From Escallonia rubra (lineage: Eukaryota > Streptophyta > Magnoliopsida > Escalloniales > Escalloniaceae): 64,000 nt of DNA. Made by a program: the position numbers and the translations under genes. How positions within the stretch are numbered: the first letter of the stretch is position 1; each line of letters opens with the position of its first letter. Location: NCBI GenBank assembly GCA_033065855.1, contig JAVXUO010002398.1:1-64000 (forward strand), given 5' to 3'. Shown in pieces: positions 54,393 through 64,000 of this stretch. The notes under the pieces are model-generated. The model was not told the origin of the DNA. It did no database searches and saw only the letters and a list, made by a program, of their open reading frames with translations.

Positions 54393-54589
54393 TAGCCCCT
54401 CGGTGAGGTAGCTAGCTTGCATGTGAGCGAACATCAACGTAAAACAACACATTTTTGTAATAAGGAATACGAAAAAGATCACACGACTTAAGATAGACTC
54501 AAAAACTCATACAGATATGAGGTCGGACTTTTGCACGTATCCCTGGAAAGGAATCAGACGAATGCAGTTCAAAAAAGAGGTGTCGTTCA

Positions 54590-54830
54590 TAGTCGAAGCC
54601 AACAACGTGTAAAAATGGATGGACATTTAGGCACACGGAAAAGACTTGGGTGAAATTCAGAGCCATCGACGCTCATTAGCGATTGGACGCTTCATGTGTA
54701 GAAGTCGAAGCCAACAATGCGTAAAAGTGGATGGACGTTTTGGCACATACAGAAAAGACTCATGAGCGAAAATCAGAGCCAACAACGTTTGGAAGTGGTT
54801 GGGCGCTTTGACACCAAGGGAAAGGTATCT
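54590..54830. repeat. Tandem minisatellite, units of about 56 and 112 bp
   Basis: GAAGCCAACAACGTGTAAAA, GAGCCATCGACGCTC, GAAGCCAACAATGCGTAAAA and GAGCCAACAACGTTTGG begin successive units, each ending with a GGCAC-AAAGACT-type block. Confidence 0.7.
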
Positions 54831-55029
54831 TTAGGGGGCGCACATGAATTTCTATGTGGATACGCCAACTGAACCGAAACTAGACTCAAAATAAAACTGG
54901 GATAAGAAGGTATGCCATCCTTATATCGACTTAGACCAAGGGTTTCTACCCTTTAACGATGGACTTAGACTGGGACTAGGAAAAATATTGCACGTGACTT
55001 TTATGTACTAACTTAGACGGAGGGTATAA

Positions 55030-55444
55030 GAGGTCGTTTGTGATTGATTCTTAAAAGTATATTTTGATTGAAGTAGAATCAGTTTCTAAAATCAGCTTTA
55101 TTCCATTTTAAGCATAATAGATTAAAAGTTGTTGAAGGTGTTTGGATAAAAAGAGATTAAAGTAGGTTTAGTACAACAAAATTACCATATAGTGTATTTA
55201 AACTGAAATTGAGCATTTAATGTTGTTTATATGTAAGGATATTTTTGTAAATCTCTTGGTCAAACCTGATTCTCCAAAACTGATTTAATCTTAATCCAAG
55301 AAAATGAGGATTATGGATTTAATCAGTTTTGAGCACATTGGAGCAAATTTAATCAGTTTACTTTTGTTCGCCAAACACTTCAAAACTGATTTAATCTAGA
55401 TTTAATCAGGTTTGACCAATCTAGAATCAATTCCAAACACCCTC
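55030..55444. mobile_element. 415-bp PIF/Harbinger-type (Tourist-like) MITE
   Basis: The ends GAGGTCGTTTGTGATTGATTC-type and (reversed) GAGGGTGTTTGGAATTGATTC-type agree with a few mismatches. TAA duplications flank it (55027-55029, 55445-55447). Several ATTAAATCAGTTT blocks occur inside. Confidence 0.85.
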
Positions 55445-55717
55445 TAATACCCTCGGACTGGGAAAACGGGGAACGTACGTGACCTACACATACTAACCTG
55501 AATTGAGGGTTACATACCCTCAGGCACAAACTTGGGCTGGGAAATGGTTGCACCCTATGGAGGTTGCTTACATACCCTCATCCAGAAGGGATCAAGCCAA
55601 ATGTAATTTGACACTGGATTTGGCAAAAAAAATTATACGTGACTTTCATGTATTGCCCTGAAGAGTTGGTCGAATTCCCTCAAACTTAAAACTGAACCTG
55701 GTAAAGAAAAGATAGGA

Positions 55718-55722
55718 GCGTG
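55718..55722. repeat. Target site duplication GCGTG (left)
   Basis: Identical to 58818-58822. Confidence 0.9.
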
Positions 55723-58700
55723 TGTCACGACCCGAACCCACGGGTAGGCCCGTGAGCTAGGCACGTGACCGCCCACAGACCCAATAGGCTCCAAAACAGG
55801 GCTCTGCCAGGCCTTACTACAATCCTGTGACTCCAAAATAATTCTAATTTACGGACCTCCAAAAATTCGAATAAAACTCTCATTACATGTCTTTAAAACT
55901 TATAAAGAAAACTCGAGGAAACCTAAGCTCCTTACATCAGTTCAAGCATAACGTAAATTAATATAGGCTAAAATGTTCGAATAATGGACACTCATTATTC
56001 TAAAAGTTCTCTTCGGGCACTACTCCCCCGTGTGGCTCATACGGCTCTGCTTCCCTTAAGTCGTCACCTGAAAAATAAGGAATGAGCGAAAGCCCAGCAA
56101 ATACACCAGCCATGTTCCTAAAATAAGTTTGAAAATTTTAAAACATGACATGGGTTTTCTTTCAACAAGTCCAACATTCGGTCATTGTCATTCGTAAAAC
56201 ATCCTTCAAATACATATACACATATACATGAAGTTTCAAAAGAAAAGATTTTCAAATCTGAGTACAATCATCGTTCATTCCATTCACATCAGACACATAT
56301 ATTTCTTTTCGTAGGTATGCTGCGGTCAGCGTACGAGCCCCCCTGATTAGGGCCCGAAATTCCTCCTACACCCGGGATAAAATAATCATGTGGACGCAAG
56401 GGCGCACCACCAGCCACAGTACTGTGCATCAACGTACAAGCCCCGTTGACCAGGGCCCGAAATCCAACATTCCCCCGTTGGATATGGGGCACATCAACCC
56501 AGTCGAGTTTCATTTGCTCATTCAACGTGTACTCAGTAAAATCCATAACATTTGATTCACATAACATTCCATGGCATTCTTTCAAGTTACATTTGTCATC
56601 AAATACTTTAGAAATAAAACATATGCAAAATAAAACTTTAAACTTCAAATGGTCAAATCATAAATACATATTATAGCTTTTGCAAATAAATATACGGAGG
56701 AACATGACAGGGGTACTTACCTTGCTAAAAAACAGCTTCTGGTATTTGCTCAAATGCCGGCCCTAACTCTTGACTATCAAAACCTAAATAACAAATCATT
56801 CGAATGTCATTTATTGTCGCTCGAGCACGTTTAAGTATTAGGTTTCTTTTAAATGAGTAAAATTTTTTGCACTCTTCCCGAGCTCCAAAAAATCTAAAAC
56901 TTTTACTGTGTGTAGGTCTTGAAAAATAAACCTAAGTTACTTCTTTGAGTGTTTGCCCAAATGATTCTCTAGATATATTTCAAAATTTTGAAAAGAGACT
57001 GCTGGAATAAGATAGCTTTTTAGTGACACTTTTGAGTCTAAAATTAAAACAGAACATTTCCCTCTCTCGTTATAGTCTTCTCCTTCTTCACGCCTACCCA
57101 GTAGTGTTCTTACATGAATTCACTTCAGCCACAATACCCATTAGCCTGCCTTCCCTTCACCTTTCTATATAACACATGGAATAAGACTCTCATCCCCATA
57201 TACACACACACTTGAATGCATAACTCACATATACCCTCATTTGTATGGCTGTCTTGGCAGCCCAAGAACTCACAGAATCACAGGCAACACACACACACAC
57301 AGCACCATGACTACATGCCCACCATGGCAGCTCACTATTTCTTCTCACATACACACTCTCATGCAAACACCATCACTAAGGGTTTTTACCAACCAATACA
57401 CATACCACTCAACACCCATTTTCATTGCACTGTAACCCCCATTTCCATTGCGCTTCATTCTCTCTCGTTTCTTTTCTTTTCATGAATCATTCATACACAT
57501 AAATAATGCATGTAGCCATCTCTTTGCTGCTTATACATTAATCCCATACACACAAAACACACATATTCACCCTAATAGTCACATACCAACATACCCACCA
57601 CTCAACACTCCTTCCATGTACACGCCCCATCATCCTTGCCAACCTACAGCAACATCATCAAATTATGCACCATCAAAGTACCCAGTACCAGCACACCTCC
57701 GCTACTAGTTTCATTTCTCTCTTGCTGTGACACTCACCCCTCCATCTCATCCAAGAAATATTACACTACACAATTTCCCATTTATTTTCCCAGTGTAGTC
57801 CCCATATACAAGGCATACTCACCCGACACTACATCGCAGGCTTCTCTCTCTCTCTCCCTGAACCCACAACTCCGTCATAGTTACTGTCTTTATCTCGGCC
57901 GCAGCTATTGGGTTTGCTTCTACCTTCATGCGATCCTTGACGGTGCCGTAAGTCATATCCCCGACATCCATGGCCGTTCATGGCTCCAATCCGTACACCC
58001 GTGACCACCATGCACTCACCCTACCCAGCACTCTCATGGCATTATACTAAACCCATTAAAACACTCAGCGATTTCCTCCCCTTTTTCACATGTTCTCACA
58101 GCCAAAAGTGTACGTACCCATGGTCATATATACAATACAATATTGAAATCTAACTAAATTCTGGAAGATGAGAGAAAAAGCCAAGAGAGAGCTTACCAAA
58201 TTGCTATTGATCGCCGAGCTCTCCTCTGTCTCCCGATGTCTCCCTCTAGATTGAGTCTGACGGCTAAGGTTGGCTGCCCCCCACTATCTTATATATTTAT
58301 ATAAGGGGGGTGAAAACCCTAGTTAGAATCGTAGGAAACCCTATAAACCCATTTGTCGCTAAAACTTCTAACCCAATTTATTATTATGAAAAAAAAAATG
58401 GTCCAAGAATAAAATACTTACGACGAATCATGTGTTAGCAAATTTATTAAAGACTGTTACGCTAACCCGCTGACTACTTGTCGCTTAAAAAGATTCTAAT
58501 AAAATAATGCTGCGAATTATAGATATTGTCGTTAATGGTTCTAAATATCATTAACGCTAATCACCCTAAAGACCTCAAACAATATCATTCATAATTACTA
58601 ACGTAAATTATAACTTATGATTTTGCAATTGTCGCTAAAGGTTCAATGCAATTCACTTAAGAAAATCGAGGCTAAATATTACGTATAATTATTGTCGCTC

Positions 58701-58817
58701 TAAGTCATCAAAGGAAATATACTAACGCTAATCAAGAGTTCGTCGCTAAAACTCAAAAGAACATCACTCCTAGAAACGGTCGCTAAAGTAATATTGACCG
58801 GGGAACGGGGCATCACA
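55723..58817 (-). mobile_element. Solo LTR, 3095 bp
   Basis: TGTCACGACCCG... to ...GGGGCATCACA on the plus strand, with TG...CA ends and a perfect 5-bp GCGTG duplication. No gag or pol is found inside. The promoter-like part is read on the minus strand, so the LTR is minus: it starts TGTGATGCCCCGTTCC. It contains a CA-rich block (57190-57700) and, near its minus-strand 5' end (58350-58790), several GTCGCTAAA motifs. Open frames across the CA-rich part are not genes. Solo LTRs arise by recombination between the two LTRs of an element. Confidence 0.85.
58288..58305 (-). promoter_or_regulatory. TATA box of the solo LTR, with downstream splice donor
   Basis: Reading minus, CTTATATAAATATATAAG is followed about 110 bases later by TTTGGTAAGCTCTC, a plausible 5' splice site (near 58196). 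This fits transcription from the LTR. Confidence 0.5.
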
Positions 58818-58964
58818 GCGTGACTGAAAAATCACAGCAAGAATCATATTTTATTTTCTTTCTATTTAAGTTTTTCAAAAATTTTTATTATATGAATTTT
58901 TTTTTGGGAAGAATAAGGGTAGGAGACAGAATTCTATAGTCTAGACTTGGACGAGATAAAGACA

Positions 58965-59480
58965 CTGACCCTAAGTATCGGGATAGGGGAATCATGAAGG
59001 CCCTGCATAAAATGCATGCAGTCTACACTGATTATGCAATGAACTGGTAAATGACAGACTCTATCACGACTGTCGTGAAAGGGGAATTACGAGGAGCCCC
59101 TAAACAAAATGCATATAGACTACACTGACTATGCAATGAACTGGAAGATGACAGACTCTATCATGACTGTCGTGAAAGAAGAATCACAGGGAGCCCCTCG
59201 ACAAAATGCATGCAGACTATACTGACTATGCAATGAAATAGAAGATGACATATATTATCACGATTGTCATGAAAAGAGACTCATATGGAGCCCCTAGATA
59301 AGCACAAGAAAGACAAATAGAAAAACATTATCTTGACTGTCATGATAGGGGACTCCTAGGGAGCCCTTAGATTAAATGCATATGGACAAGACTGACCATG
59401 TTATTGACTGAAGATAGACATGCACTATCACGACTGTCGTAAGGAGAGACTTACACAAGGAGCCCCTAGACCAAAATGTA
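58965..59480. repeat. Five to six tandem units of 83-97 bp
   Basis: CTATCACGACTGTCGTGAAA-type blocks occur at about 59061, 59158, 59255, 59338 and 59425, each followed by GGAGCCCCT and ATGCATGCAGACTACACTG. GGAGCCCC is the reverse of a purine tract-like GGGGCTCC. Confidence 0.85.
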
Positions 59481-59968
59481 AGCATGGTTGACTGCACATA
59501 ACCTTAATAGAAGGCTATCACAAGGTAACTCCCTAAGGATATCTACAAAGAAGAATCTATGACAAAGATAATATCCTTTCACAATTTGTGAGCATGTTTG
59601 AATTGAAAATCACTTTGATTGCCCAATACGATGAATCGACCATTCACTTCGAGATCTATTATCTTTTTCTTGAACCATCACTACAAGAAAACGGGTCTTT
59701 AGCGACCGCGCCTGGCGGTCGCTAAAGGTGTCAATGCGGTCACTAAAGGGTTTTAGCGACCGCGTAAGGGCGGTCGCTAAAACGGTCGCTATAGCCCAGG
59801 TCGCTAAATTTTAGCGACCGCATTTTAAATTTTAGCGACCGCATAAGGCGGTCGCTAAATATTTTTTAATTTAAAATTTTTCTTTTTTTAAAATTTTTTT
59901 ATTAAATTATATTATATATTTAGCGACCAAATTAGCGACCGCGACTGGCGGTCGCTAAATAATTTAAA

Positions 59969-59999
<31 letters not shown>

Positions 60000-60258
60000 T
60001 ATATTAAAAATATTTAGCGACCGCACTTATTTAATTTAGCGACCGCAAATGTCGGTCGCTAAATAATTTAAAATATATTTTTTTTGAAAATATTAAAATT
60101 AGCGACCACTTTGTTTTATTTAGCGACCGTATATCGCGGTCGCAAAACCTGGCTTTGCAAAAAAAAAATTTGCAGGTCAAATAACCTGTCGCATAACTAA
60201 TATCAATTCACATCCAATTCAATCGATCCAAAAACCGATTTAACCTCGGTTGAAATGA

Positions 60259-60302
60259 TTTTGAATGAATGCGTTGAAAGCTTTCAACGCATTCATTCAA
60301 AA
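60259..60302. repeat. Perfect 44-bp palindrome without loop
   Basis: TTTTGAATGAATGCGTTGAA plus AG is followed directly by its exact reverse complement. It sits between the subterminal array and the coding exon of the CACTA element. Confidence 0.92.
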
Positions 60303-60477
60303 CCGTTTTAACCCCCTGTCCCGCATTCATTCAAACAGCTGTTCGCATTTATCAAAGTATAAATAAACGTTAACATATGCATTAAAATAATAGAATTCAT
60401 ACAGTTAAGTACCGATGATCAATTCAAAACAAGAAAATAACATTCATTGCATAAATCAAACCAAACCCCTATCTAAA

Positions 60478-60597
60478 TCACTCGTCGGCAGAACAACCAG
60501 CCCCGTCATCATCTTCTTCATTCGTCGATGGCACGTTCGATCCAACAACATCTTCATCGCCCCGGGAATCACTGGCACTAGGATCATCGGTATCGCC
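60478..60597 (-). pseudogene. Possible last exon of the CACTA gene, acidic C-terminus
   Basis: Reading minus, an acceptor TTCGTGCAG (60598-60606) precedes GDTDDPSASDSRGDEDVVGS, then NVPSTNEEDDDGAGCSADE and a stop at 60478. The acidic Asp/Glu/Ser-rich tail is seen at the ends of some CACTA proteins, but no diagnostic motif is present. I could not trace the upstream exons. Confidence 0.4.
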
Positions 60598-60705
60598 CTG
60601 CACGAAGCCATACAAATGATTCAACATAGCATGCATCCAACATATCCATAAGAACAAAGAAACTACAGCGCAAGACATAAGATATAGACTGCATGCTTTA
60701 CACAT

Positions 60706-61724
60706 ACTGCATGCTTACCTAATGAATTAAAACGACGTTCTCTGCCCGCCACATTAAAACCATTAAAATTAAAAGTAAGTAGTAGAAAGAAATGCATACC
60801 CCTTGGATTCTCTTCCCAGTAAGTGCACACTGAGGTCCAAAAGAACAAACTTTAAGCTATCAATACTCCAAACTGAAGAAAAAAAGAGAATTAGTATGTG
60901 AAGTATGAACTCTGAAAAATGCCTTAGTATGTGTGAGACCCCATGTGTAAGAAGACTGTTGAGTACCGCCAAGAAGACTGTTGGTGCAACTGAACAGTTG
61001 GAGGCAAGCCCTAATAAATCCCATAAGAGATTTCTGTTCTACTTTGTTTCTGAAACTTGCTACTAACCTCCACAAAGCATAATCATATCCTTTACACATG
61101 AACTAAAATAACAAGACTAATATCCCAAGGATTGTGAAATATTGACTACATAATGTATATCATGTGTTAGTAAAAAATTATTGCGGTGTGTGGCAGGAAT
61201 TATTTGCAAGGTGGTGCAGTATAACTAATACAACTAAGTAAGAATGTTAGAGGACTAATCTTTTTTGCTAATTAGACATCCTTCTGAATTTTATTTGTCC
61301 CTAAAGCTATTTTTTTTGCTTATTCCGACCTTAAGCAACAAATTCTTACCAAAGATGTTATGCAAAAAAAGCATGGATTAAAATTGAATCATAAGCATAG
61401 ATTTAACTTTAACATATAAATGAGTACAAAAAAGAAGAATCTGCACAGTAATGGGAGTCTCCTCACCATCAAAAACCCATTGTTCATTTCCCTCAATGGA
61501 CCACTTGAAATAAAGAGGAGCTAACTGCCACGTCATACTCACCTTCTATACAACTGGAGCCTCATTCCAGCTCTAAAAATTATGTTCACTGAACTCACAC
61601 CACGCACTGCATTCCAAACAAAGCAAGTTGCAATGTCAACAAACTCCTGCTGGTAGATGCTTACACATAAAACACAAACTAACAATAACTTTCTCTAAAA
61701 TCCTATTCAATATACTCAACAATG
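60706..61724. other. Uncharacterised stretch between CACTA exon and LINE
   Basis: AT-rich sequence with short frames on the minus strand (60663-61099). They could be intronic or decayed exons of the CACTA gene; none shows a motif I recognise. Confidence 0.4.
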
Positions 61725-63485
61725 TGATGCCCTAGCTGATTGATGGATGCAAGCTGCCTTTCTCAAGGGCAGGAACATAGTGGATAATGTCCTGCTGATG
61801 CAAGGGTTGCTGCAGGGGATATGACACAATCCTGGGAAGCCTAAATGTGCCTTAAAAATGACATCATTGAGCCTATGACACTGTTTCCTGGCATAATCTA
61901 CTTGACATCTTAGACCTTCTTAACTTCCAAGAAAACTTATTACTTGAATTCACCAATGCATGAACAACCACCCACCCCCCTTCTTTTCTCCTTTCCCCAT
62001 CAAAAAACACCTTCTCTATAAGCTCTAATCGTGGTCTTAATGGCTACTTCAAGAATGCAAGAGGAGTCAGACGGAGAAATCCCCTGTCCCCTATCTCTTT
62101 ATCATCATCGTGGAGTCCTTTTAATAGATTTTGGACTATTAGACTAGCCAACCTGGTTTCATGTTCCATACCAGATGCCAGGATCCTAAATTTAATCATG
62201 CCATATCTGCTGATGACTTCTTTATTGTTTCGAGAGCTGAATTGCCTTCCCTCAACTTGATGCAATCTGCTTTGAAGGTGTGTTTGGAGACAAGTCTGGC
62301 CTGCAGGTGAATTTCCATTGCTGCAGGGATAGATGAACATCCATAGCACATCTAAGCCACCTATATGCATATGCAGTTGCGCACTCTACCTGTGAAGTAC
62401 CTTGGGGTGCTCTGATCACTACTAGACAAACAAATAATTTAATGTTGGACACTTGGACCTCCGCGCTACTTCCCCGGTGCAGGAAGTTCAAATAAATCTG
62501 TTTTTTCGGTAGTCAAGTATATGGTAGTGGAGTAGATGTCCTACCTAAAAAAGTCCTGCATGAAGTGGAAAATATTCTAAAGCCCTATTCATGGTCTAGA
62601 AATGGAACAAAGAAATCAGAAGCAAAGGTAGCTTGGGAAGATGCTTGCACTCCTGAGGTTGATGGGGACTAGGCCTTAGGGGTCTCTATTACTTGATTAA
62701 AAATGAGATTGAAAATGCCATTCCGAGGCAAGTATGGGATTATTGCCAGCAAAAAGGATGTTGTGGATCACATGGTGCCACAGCTTCATGATACAGACCA
62801 AAAGTTTCTCAGAAATCCAAATTTACGCAACATATACTAGACTTGGAGGGAAATAAAGAAGTCTAAGAGATATAGCAAAACCTGTGATAAAATACTTGGT
62901 AGGGTATGGCTCCACTATCTTCCTCTGGAGTGATAATTGGCACCCTTTCAAACCCTCCTCCATAATTTAGACCAACACTCCTGTAAGATGCCTCTACTAG
63001 TCGTGAAGCAAAAACACCATTCGTGAATGGAACCCACTAGGATTTGCCAGATTGGTGTATATTGCTCTTCTTATGATTGTCGTGCGGATCCCTGATTATC
63101 CACTCCCAATAAATCATACTCCATTCAGTCTGCTTGGAATTTGATCAGACAACACAAAACAGCTGTGCCTTGGACTAAGTTAGTGTGGTCTAGGTCCTCC
63201 ATTGTGGCTGGTCTACACAAACCAACTGGTCCAACTCACAACTAAGGATAAACTGAAAATGCATTAATTGATGATACCTGTGTACTCATTGAATCTACTC
63301 TCTCACTTGTTTTTTAAATGTACCTATAGTGTTGTGTGGAAAATTCTCCAAGCTAAAAACCATAGCCACTGTAACCACAAACTGGGAAGAGGAGGTGCAA
63401 TACTCTGATAAGGCTTCTAACAAACTAACCGTACTCTAGAGTTGAAGCCTCTTCATTATGCAAGCGTTTTATCCAATTATATTTT
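61725..63485 (+). pseudogene. LINE (L1-type) reverse transcriptase fragment, heavily decayed
   Basis: Translating in shifting frames gives AFLKGRNIVDNVLLMQGLLQ, then KMTSLSL-like decay with a YDTVSWHNLLDILD piece (RT palm). ADDFFIVSRAELPSLNLMQS (62213-62270) keeps the ADD part of the active site. FGDKSGLQVNFH, LSHLYAYAVAHSTCEVPWG and SWSRNGTKKSEAKVAWEDAC (62600-62650) follow. Near 63165-63340 is a zinc-binding RVT-like part (PWTKLVWSRSSIVAGLHKPT). Nonsense codons occur every few dozen residues. LINEs copy themselves by target-primed reverse transcription; the endonuclease and N-terminal RT are absent here. It appears to have landed in the CACTA element. Confidence 0.8.
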
Positions 63486-63660
63486 GGTTGTTGATACCTG
63501 AGTACTCCGTATATCTACTCTCTCCCTTACTTTCTGCTTGTACCTACACTGTTGTGTGGAAACTGGGAAGAGGAGCTGCAGTTCTTTTAATAAGGCTTTG
63601 ACGATAACGCTCATAACACTGTAACCATTATCTAGACTTGGAGTCTATCCATCCATCCGT
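63270..63660. repeat. Partial direct duplication within the LINE tail
   Basis: TGATACCTG(T/A)GTACTC, CTACTCTCTC, TGTTGTGTGGAAA, CTGGGAAGAGGA and TAAGGCTT occur in the same order from about 63270 and again from about 63492. The second copy is shorter. Confidence 0.7.
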
Positions 63661-64000
63661 GGGTTTTGTGCAATTGGATCACTTGACCACTCAAGGTATA
63701 TGAGCTGATAAAAAATAACCCTGCACATGACTTCCCAAATAATGCCAAAACTCGTTCCCAACCTAATATTAAAATTTGTGCCTAAGTATTTCCCTATTAT
63801 TTCAGGTTTCTTGTTAAGATGACCCACACCACAGTCCTAGTTTCCAAAATGTTAAAAAGCTCCTCAATATTAATTTCTTCTTCAAGCCTATAATTGACTA
63901 AAGTACATGAAAGTCCATGCTATGACTTTTTGACATACAACCTATGTGTTACGGAAAATTAGTTTCACATGTTTTTTATTGTTGTACAAGCATTTTGCAA
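63661..64000. other. Right edge, no feature supported
   Basis: It may be the 3' region of the LINE or flanking DNA. No coding sequence is recognised. Confidence 0.4.

Larger units (their letters stand above)
54393..59678 (-). mobile_element. Internal 3' part of a minus-strand LTR element, repeat-rich, with nested insertions
   Basis: It begins with a purine tract beside the LTR, then tandem-repeat-rich non-coding sequence (54590-54830; 58965-59480). It is interrupted by a MITE (55030-55444) and a solo LTR (55723-58817), and cut off by a CACTA end at 59679. No gag or pol is seen. The class (gypsy) is inferred from the LTR style only. Confidence 0.5.
59679..60705 (-). mobile_element. End of a second CACTA transposon
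   Basis: CACTACAAGAAAACGGG starts at 59679 after CAT. Subterminal TTTAGCGACCGC and GCGGTCGCTAAA motifs fill 59697-60140 in both orientations. A minus-strand last exon follows at 60478-60597. The other end of the element is not identified, and a LINE fragment lies at 61725, so it is interrupted or extends beyond the window. Confidence 0.75.

Noticed and set aside
57216-58004. His/Thr-rich frames in CA-rich DNA
   Set aside because: They are by-products of the CA-rich block inside the solo LTR and overlap in several frames.
1-64000. tRNA genes, riboswitches, operons, defence or toxin-antitoxin systems
   Set aside because: I saw no cloverleaf with intact A and B boxes, and nothing prokaryotic; the window is plant nuclear DNA dominated by transposable elements.

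Overview
The window is nuclear DNA from a flowering plant, most likely a eudicot. It contains intron-bearing or plant-specific gene remnants (GRAS regulator, L-type lectin receptor kinase, SWI3D-like chromatin subunit) in a dense bed of plant transposable elements, with AT-rich spacers and low gene density. I cannot name the species. I found no gene that looks fully intact, and no bacterial, CRISPR or operon-like structure. The previously undescribed material here is the architecture of the nested and gene-capturing elements, not a new protein system.

Region by region. 1-2855: AT-rich spacer. 2856-9703: a GRAS pseudogene on the minus strand, split by a 6-kb gag-plus-protease-only LTR retrotransposon (3129-9095) with a perfect 5-bp target duplication. 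9711-13200: a MITE, a transposon-associated ORF, and a decayed Ty1/copia integrase region ending in a perfect hairpin. 13200-14750: two fragments of 26S rDNA in opposite orientation, between copies of a self-complementary motif. 15305-17642: a MITE, then a lectin receptor kinase ectodomain cut off in its membrane segment by a 925-bp hAT element with a perfect 8-bp duplication. 17690-21400: remnants of copia gag (with its own MITE) and gypsy integrase. 21412-22581: the last three exons of a SWI3D-like gene, followed at 22721-24048 by a non-autonomous element carrying a captured caprin-like gene fragment.

25524-34906 is the youngest unit: a copia element with 671-bp LTRs differing at about four positions. 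Its left LTR is split by a 3469-bp Mutator-like element with about 1.03-kb inverted repeats and an internal 367-bp tandem duplication. 36300-40640 is a gag-only Sirevirus-like copia relic with several polypurine-tract copies. 41842-42454 is a small hAT element.

43738-53110 is a nest several levels deep: CACTA gene > copia RNase H > long LTR > hAT with decayed transposase. 53111-59678 is the 3' end of a minus-strand LTR element rich in tandem repeats, carrying a PIF/Harbinger-type MITE and a 3095-bp solo LTR with perfect 5-bp duplication. 59679 onward is the end of a second CACTA element, followed by a decayed LINE reverse transcriptase (61725-63485).

The genes do not form a working pathway together. 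They record repeated insertion, capture and decay, and the perfect target duplications give the order of events at several sites.
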